36,134 nucleotides of DNA from Methanobacteriota archaeon (GTDB taxonomy: Archaea > Thermoplasmatota > Poseidoniia > Poseidoniales > Thalassarchaeaceae): NCBI GenBank assembly GCA_002718995.2, contig PBGL02000024.1, positions 1 through 36,134 on the forward strand. Direction: 5' to 3'. A model generated the notes under the pieces. It was given only the letters and a program-made list of their open reading frames with translations, did not search any database and was not told where the DNA came from. The position numbers and the translations under genes were made by a program. Below, piece after piece: positions 31,811 through 36,134 of the stretch; the stretch's first letter is position 1, and every line of letters starts with the position of its first letter.

Positions 31811-32595
31811 CCGATGATAGCACAGATGGAAATCCCGAACAGGAAATGCCCGTCTTGGCACCAGGGCTGGCAAAGGCCCTAGCACCGGTCGAGGAGACAC
31901 ATTCAGAGGTCCGCGGCAGGAAGCGCGGTGGCCCAGACCCTCTCGCAGCACTAAGGGCTTGGCAACCACGCACTAGATTGGGCAGAATGGTAATGTCTGG
32001 ACAGATCCTAACCTATGAGGAAGCCCTAGCCTCAGGATTGCCAATAAGAGAGGTCGAGATAGTAGACGCTCTTCTCCCGGACATCACAGATGACGTTCTA
32101 GCAGTGAACATGATTCAGAGAATGACAGACTCCGGCCGAAGGGTCCGATTCAACGTTCTGTGCGCCGTAGGCAACGGCGACGGGTACGTCGGACTGTCTG
32201 TTTGCAAGGGTAAAGAGGTTGCAAGCACCATCCGTAAGGCGATAGACAAGGCGAAACTGAACATTATCCCGGTGATGAGGGGCAACGGGTCATGGGAGTC
32301 TTCGGAAGGGCCTGGAACAAGTGTCCCATTCATGGTCACCGGAAGGTCCGGCTCAACCAAAATTACTCTGATGCCAGCACCCGCTGGAAAGGGACTCGTG
32401 ATTGGAGACTATGGAAGGAGAGTCCTGAACCTAGCAGGAGTGACCGATGTTTGGTCAAGGTCATCCGGGCAGACCAGGACAACAATTAACTTCGCCAAGG
32501 CCACATTCAATGCCCTTATCGAACTAAACAAGACAAGACTCACCGAAGCCGATCACCGAAGGTTGAACATCATTAGAGGGAGGGAGCTTAGTTGA
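31807..32595 (+). CDS. rps5: Ribosomal protein uS5
   Basis: 262 residues, long for uS5 because of an acidic, flexible N-terminal 50 residues ([19 protein letters not shown]). uS5 sits at the mRNA entry site and affects accuracy. Core: [61 protein letters not shown] (dsRNA-binding part), then [39 protein letters not shown]. Start and stop overlap neighbours. There is no in-frame start closer to the core that has a ribosome binding site, so the long form is kept. Confidence 0.95.
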   Translation: MTDDSTDGNPEQEMPVLAPGLAKALAPVEETHSEVRGRKRGGPDPLAALRAWQPRTRLGRMVMSGQILTYEEALASGLPIREVEIVDALLPDITDDVLAVNMIQRMTDSGRRVRFNVLCAVGNGDGYVGLSVCKGKEVASTIRKAIDKAKLNIIPVMRGNGSWESSEGPGTSVPFMVTGRSGSTKITLMPAPAGKGLVIGDYGRRVLNLAGVTDVWSRSSGQTRTTINFAKATFNALIELNKTRLTEADHRRLNIIRGRELS

Positions 32596-33062
32596 CATTT
32601 CTAGTAATTAGAGCGCGGAGTGACCGGGGCGTCACAAGGAAAATCAGGGACACTATGTCCATGCTGAACCTAACTCGAGTCAACCACGCCACAATTGTGA
32701 TGGATAACCCATCCTACAGGGGAATGCTCCAGAAGTCGAAAGACTATGTCACATGGGGCGAGGTTGATGAGGAAACCATTGCCAAGCTAATAGGGGAGAG
32801 GGGAAGGATGTCAGGAGACAAGCCCGTAACCGATGCCTCGATCAAGGCTGGAAGTGATTTCAAGGGAATCAAGGACTTCTCTAAGGCATTGGCCTCAGGT
32901 GAGGCTTCCATGGGAGATGTCGATGGCCTGAAGCCAATTTTCAGACTCCATCCTCCAAGAGGGAGTAAGGGCTGGGGCGGAATCAAGCGCGCATATGTCG
33001 TAGGCGGAGCTCTCGGTTTCAGAGGAGACGCAATCGGCGAACTGGCCGACAGAATGATGTGA
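32592..33062 (+). CDS. rpl30: Ribosomal protein uL30
   Basis: 156 residues, the long archaeal form of uL30. It begins with the conserved [20 protein letters not shown], then [12 protein letters not shown] and the C-terminal [20 protein letters not shown]. The only suitable start is TTG 32592, overlapping the uS5 stop (TTGA); GGAGGGAGCTTAG upstream is a very strong ribosome binding site that can offset the weak codon. An ATG-start version would lose the first beta strand. Confidence 0.94.
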   Translation: MTFLVIRARSDRGVTRKIRDTMSMLNLTRVNHATIVMDNPSYRGMLQKSKDYVTWGEVDEETIAKLIGERGRMSGDKPVTDASIKAGSDFKGIKDFSKALASGEASMGDVDGLKPIFRLHPPRGSKGWGGIKRAYVVGGALGFRGDAIGELADRMM

Positions 33063-33072
33063 GGTGTGAAGA

Positions 33073-33495
33073 ATGGTATCACGAACTAACAAGTTCCGCG
33101 GAAGGAGTCGCTATCATGGCAGAGGAAAGAAGGCCGGTAGAGGCGCAGGAAAGAGGGGCGGCCGGGGCAATGCCGGAATAGGCAAGCACAAGGTAATGTT
33201 CCGAAACAAGTACATGCCCGGACATTGGGGGATGCACGGTTTTAATCGCCATCCGGGACTAAGGAAAGTGAACGTTTCTATCAACGTTAGCGAAGTCGGC
33301 GAGTTGGCCGATGGCGATTCGATCAACCTCACTGAGATGGGTTACGACAAGCTCCTTGGAAAGGGCTCAATCAGTCGTGCAATAAACATCACAGTATCAG
33401 AAGCTAGCGCTGGCGCCGTGAAAAAGATCGAAGAAGCTGGCGGCACCGTTTCTACCGACGACGATGACGAGTTCGGAGAGTGGGAGGAAGAGTGA
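33073..33495 (+). CDS. rpl15: Ribosomal protein uL15
   Basis: 140 residues. uL15 is a late-assembly protein of the large subunit. Its Gly/Arg-rich extended N-terminus is clear: RGRSRYHGRGKKAGRGAGKRGG near residue 10-30, then KHKVMFRNKYMPGHWGMHGFNRHPG and LINVSEVGELADG-type segment SINVSEVGELADGDSINLTE. The C-terminal end is acidic (DDDDEFGEWEEE). A GAGGTGTGAAGA ribosome binding site precedes ATG 33073. SecY follows after 21 bases. Confidence 0.95.
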   Translation: MVSRTNKFRGRSRYHGRGKKAGRGAGKRGGRGNAGIGKHKVMFRNKYMPGHWGMHGFNRHPGLRKVNVSINVSEVGELADGDSINLTEMGYDKLLGKGSISRAINITVSEASAGAVKKIEEAGGTVSTDDDDEFGEWEEE

Positions 33496-33516
33496 ATACT
33501 CTGACGGGGCGATACG

Positions 33517-35439
33517 ATGGTTGAGAGGACTCCCAGCGCTATCGGCCTCTTTGCAATGGTGTCTGTCTACTGGGGCGGGCTCTTCTACTGGCTTAGGGGC
33601 GATCTTCTCGACGGTGCAGAAGACGAACAGATGCGTGCAATCAGGATGCTCCTGGTATCCTTCCCATATGTGGGATTCGTGATATGGGGGACAATGTCCG
33701 ACCTTCCCGAGAATATCAGGGAAATGCCATACGTAGGACGGGCCTTCAAACCGTTGACCTGGCTCATTTTCGTGATACTTCTCGCATATTGGGGGTGGAT
33801 TGACCCAGCAACAGTAGGATTCCTGTTGGTAGGTGTGGCTCTGCTCGGTTTCGGTGCTGGCCTGGCAATTGCCTGCCTGCTTTATTCCGGCTCAGAGTCC
33901 AGTAGGCTATACGCCCTTTCCCGACTAGTCGACGTCTATCCTAGCATCACAAAGCCTGACGGCCACGTAAGATTCAATCAGAAGCTGTGGACGACAACAC
34001 TGGTTCTGATAATTTACTTCATGATGACCAACGTCATGATCTACGGTCTTTCAGACTCAACTTTGGACATATTCTCTTCCTTCAGGTCGATAATGGCCGG
34101 AGCCTCTGGTTCCATAATGCACTTGGGAATAGGTCCGATAGTAACCGGCTCAATTATCATGCAACTGTTTGCTGGTGCGAAGATCATCCAACTCGACTTA
34201 CAGGACTCGGCAGACAAGCAACTCTACCAGGGGATCCAGAAGCTTCTGGTTCTCTTCATGATCCCTGTCGAGTCAATTCCCCAGGTTTACGGATTCCTAG
34301 ACCCTCATGAGACTCTAATCTACGACTATGGAATAGGCTGGGCAAACGTCATCATTGTTGCCCAGCTCTTCATTGGATCGTACTTGGTATTCCTGCTTGA
34401 TGAGCTAGTCAGTAAGTGGGGAATAGGCTCCGGAATCTCACTCTTCATCGCCGCAGGCGTCGCCCAGTCCACATTCGTGGGTACGCTATCTCCCCTGCCA
34501 GTAGTGCAAGGTACTCCCTTGTCCTTCGACAATCCTCCATCAGGAACATTGCCCATGATTTTCTACACACTGAGGACTGCAACCAACTCCCAGTTGGTTT
34601 CACAGAATGGATTTGAGCTGATGTTACTCAATCACGCCAATCCAATAGCGGCTCTGATTTCTTCTGTCATAGTGTTCCTTGTCGTTGCCTATGCAGAGTC
34701 AAGTAAGCTAGAGCTCCCCCTAACTCACGGGAAGGTCAGAGGTCACAGAGGGCAATATCCGATTAGGCTAGTCTACGCAAGTAACATCCCAGTGATCCTC
34801 ATGGCCGCCCTGCTGGCTAACATCAATATGTTCACCCTTCTGTTCTGGAGCCATCCGACGCTTTCCACAGTCCCGATTCTAGGTAGGAATGGTGCGATGA
34901 GCAAGGCACACTGGTTCGGATCATATGAGGTCGGAGCTACTACTCCTTCAGACGGCTTCGCTTGGTACTCGTCAATGGTAAATGGCGTAGGCGATTGGCT
35001 GATGCCTCTTCTGAACCAGACGGGCGATGCCTATGGCCATAGCCTAGGCCAGATCATGCTCCACGTCTTCACATACGTGTTTGTCATGACTGCGGGCTCT
35101 ACCGTGTTCGCTAAGTTCTGGATCGAGACCACCAATATGGGTGCCAAGGACGTGGCCAAGCAGATAGAGAGGACGGGGATGCAGATTCCTGGATTTAGGA
35201 AGAACCCCGTTGTCCTTGAGAGGATCTTGGAGAGATACATTCCACCTGTCACTCTGTTCTCAGGTGCCTTCGTCGGACTTCTGGCGGCAGGGGCGGACCT
35301 GTTGGGAACTGTGGGGAACGCCACAGGCACCGGACTTCTACTCGCAGTGGGAATCATCCTTCGAACATATGAGCAAATTCAGAAGGAGCAGGCAATGGAG
35401 ATGCACCCGGTGCTGAGAGAATTCTTCGGAGCCGAGTAA
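33517..35439 (+). CDS. secY: Preprotein translocase SecY with extra N-terminal membrane domain
   Basis: 640 residues against about 430-490 for most archaeal SecY. The SecY core starts near residue 131 (SRLVDVYPSITKPDGHVRFNQK) and continues with GLSDSTLDIF, GIGPIVTGSIIMQLFAGAK (plug-TM2 region), WGIGSGISLFIAAGVAQS, and RGHRGQYPIRLVYASNIPVIL before the late helices and FWIETTNMGAKDVAKQIE, GMQIPGFRKNP. Residues 1-125 add four hydrophobic segments (about 8-26, 43-60, 78-96, 98-122) absent from ordinary SecY. The fused part is in frame with the ATG at 33517, just after uL15, so it belongs to the operon gene. SecY is the protein-conducting channel; the role of the extra part is unknown. Confidence 0.93.
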   Translation: MVERTPSAIGLFAMVSVYWGGLFYWLRGDLLDGAEDEQMRAIRMLLVSFPYVGFVIWGTMSDLPENIREMPYVGRAFKPLTWLIFVILLAYWGWIDPATVGFLLVGVALLGFGAGLAIACLLYSGSESSRLYALSRLVDVYPSITKPDGHVRFNQKLWTTTLVLIIYFMMTNVMIYGLSDSTLDIFSSFRSIMAGASGSIMHLGIGPIVTGSIIMQLFAGAKIIQLDLQDSADKQLYQGIQKLLVLFMIPVESIPQVYGFLDPHETLIYDYGIGWANVIIVAQLFIGSYLVFLLDELVSKWGIGSGISLFIAAGVAQSTFVGTLSPLPVVQGTPLSFDNPPSGTLPMIFYTLRTATNSQLVSQNGFELMLLNHANPIAALISSVIVFLVVAYAESSKLELPLTHGKVRGHRGQYPIRLVYASNIPVILMAALLANINMFTLLFWSHPTLSTVPILGRNGAMSKAHWFGSYEVGATTPSDGFAWYSSMVNGVGDWLMPLLNQTGDAYGHSLGQIMLHVFTYVFVMTAGSTVFAKFWIETTNMGAKDVAKQIERTGMQIPGFRKNPVVLERILERYIPPVTLFSGAFVGLLAAGADLLGTVGNATGTGLLLAVGIILRTYEQIQKEQAMEMHPVLREFFGAE

Positions 35440-35795
35440 TAGGCATAATCGACACACTGAGAGCCAACGCCAACATATGGCCACTCGTCATGTTGAAATA
35501 CCGAATGTCGGTCGCCGGGATGCTGCGTTGAGCTGGCGTTGGAGATTGAGCACATAGTGCCATGACGTCTTCCTTCAGGTTCGACGTTTGCCGAGGACGT
35601 GCTGCCCCGAACCGAGTTCGGGGTTTAGAGGTGAACCACAAGAAACGACTTGACCCCCGACATAGGGGGTGCAAGAGCAGATATCACATTCATTTTGTTT
35701 GAATGGTGTTTCTGCGCCAACCAATAAGTGAAAGCCTAAATTGCGACATTAACTAACATAACTTCCGCTGGATCAGTGATTCCGCTTCACGCGAA
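35440..35795 (+). other. Spacer between secY and 16S rRNA with four hairpins
   Basis: No convincing ORF or tRNA. It holds: a 9-bp stem 35464-35472 with 35534-35542 enclosing smaller hairpins; an 8-bp hairpin 35605-35623; a 6-bp hairpin 35653-35670; and a 6-bp hairpin 35687-35705. AT-rich GTGAAAGCCTAAATTG near 35727-35742 may be the rRNA promoter. The stems may end the ribosomal protein transcript or shape the pre-rRNA leader. Adenylate kinase, often next to secY in archaea, is absent. Confidence 0.55.
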
Positions 35796-36134
35796 ATCCG
35801 GTTGATCCTGCCGGAGGCTACCGCTATTGGAGTTCGATTAAGCCATGCGAGTCTAGAGGCCTAGCCTCGGCGTACCGCTCAGTAACACGTGGGTAACCTA
35901 CCCTATGCTGGGGAATAAGCTCGGGAAACTGAGAATAATACCCCATAGTCCACTACGCCTGGAACGGTGAGTGGATGAAAGCTCCGGCGGCATAGGATGG
36001 GCCTGCGGCGTATCAGGTTGTAGGGGGTGTAACGTACCCTCTAGCCATCCACGCGTACGGGTGTTGGGAGACATTGCCCGGAGATGGATTCTGAGACACG
36101 AATCCAGACCCTACGGGGTGCAGCAGGCGCGAAA
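35796..36134 (+). rRNA. rrs: 16S ribosomal RNA, 5' portion
   Basis: Begins with the archaeal 5' consensus TCCGGTTGATCCTGCCGGA at 35797-35815 and continues with the conserved GCTCAGTAACACGTGGGTAA and GGAATAAGCTCGGGAAACTG blocks, then the region GGTTGTAGGGGGTGTAACGT and CAGACCCTACGGG. The right edge cuts it at about position 339. It lies in the same direction as the ribosomal protein operon, 357 bases after secY. The mature 5' end is placed by similarity of the consensus only and may be off by a few bases. Confidence 0.97.

Noticed and set aside
35464-35542. tRNA-like fold after secY
   Set aside because: A long closing stem and inner hairpins exist, but there is no T-loop consensus, D-loop GG or CCA end.

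Overview
The window looks like a marine euryarchaeal chromosome, most likely Marine Group II (Candidatus Poseidoniales, Thermoplasmatota). What I see: a complete archaeal-type ribosomal protein superoperon with an embedded Sui1/aIF1 gene, the RNase P protein Rnp1 gene and eukaryote-type proteins eS4, eL32 and eL19. There is also a group II chaperonin (thermosome), a tRNA-Trp with an archaeal intron, and the 5' end of an archaeal 16S rRNA. The lineage is inferred from this gene content, the large secreted membrane-anchored proteins and the roughly 50 percent GC; no phylogeny was possible.

Layout. 1-3133: the 3' end of a type II (eukaryote-like) glutamine synthetase, a convergent D-amino-acid-oxidase-like flavoprotein, a small zinc-ribbon protein, a possible C/D-box-like RNA, an AT-rich CPBP intramembrane protease and a DUF92/TMEM19-family membrane protein. 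3182-14137: envelope-oriented genes, namely a secreted/membrane protein with a cysteine-less redoxin-like domain, tRNA-Trp(CCA), a membrane-anchored subtilase, a class I aminotransferase, two unassigned membrane proteins and a 1164-residue surface protein with a tandem Pro-Glu repeat. 14227-19022: the thermosome, then a translationally coupled pair. The first gene of the pair has two tandem flavodoxin domains fused to an SdhB-like region; the second is an HdrB/SdhE-like protein. In both partners most or all of the Fe-S cluster cysteines of the family are missing. 19024-20769: a Hef/FANCM-type helicase without the nuclease half, on the minus strand.

20770-35439: a divergent promoter region and a strongly folded leader RNA precede uL3. 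Then follow, all on plus and mostly overlapping or within 15 nt: uL3, uL4, uL23, uL2, uS19, uL22, uS3, uL29, aIF1, Rnp1, uS17, uL14, uL24, eS4, uL5, uS14, uS8, uL6, eL32, eL19, uL18, uS5, uL30, uL15 and secY. eL32 carries an N-terminal SAP domain and SecY an extra N-terminal membrane domain. 35440-36134: a hairpin-rich spacer and the start of 16S rRNA in the same orientation.

The best candidate for an undescribed system is the flavodoxin-SdhB-like/HdrB-like pair at 15964-19022. The best supported RNA finding is the tRNA-Trp intron, which encodes a C/D guide predicted to 2'-O-methylate C34 and C39 of the same tRNA.
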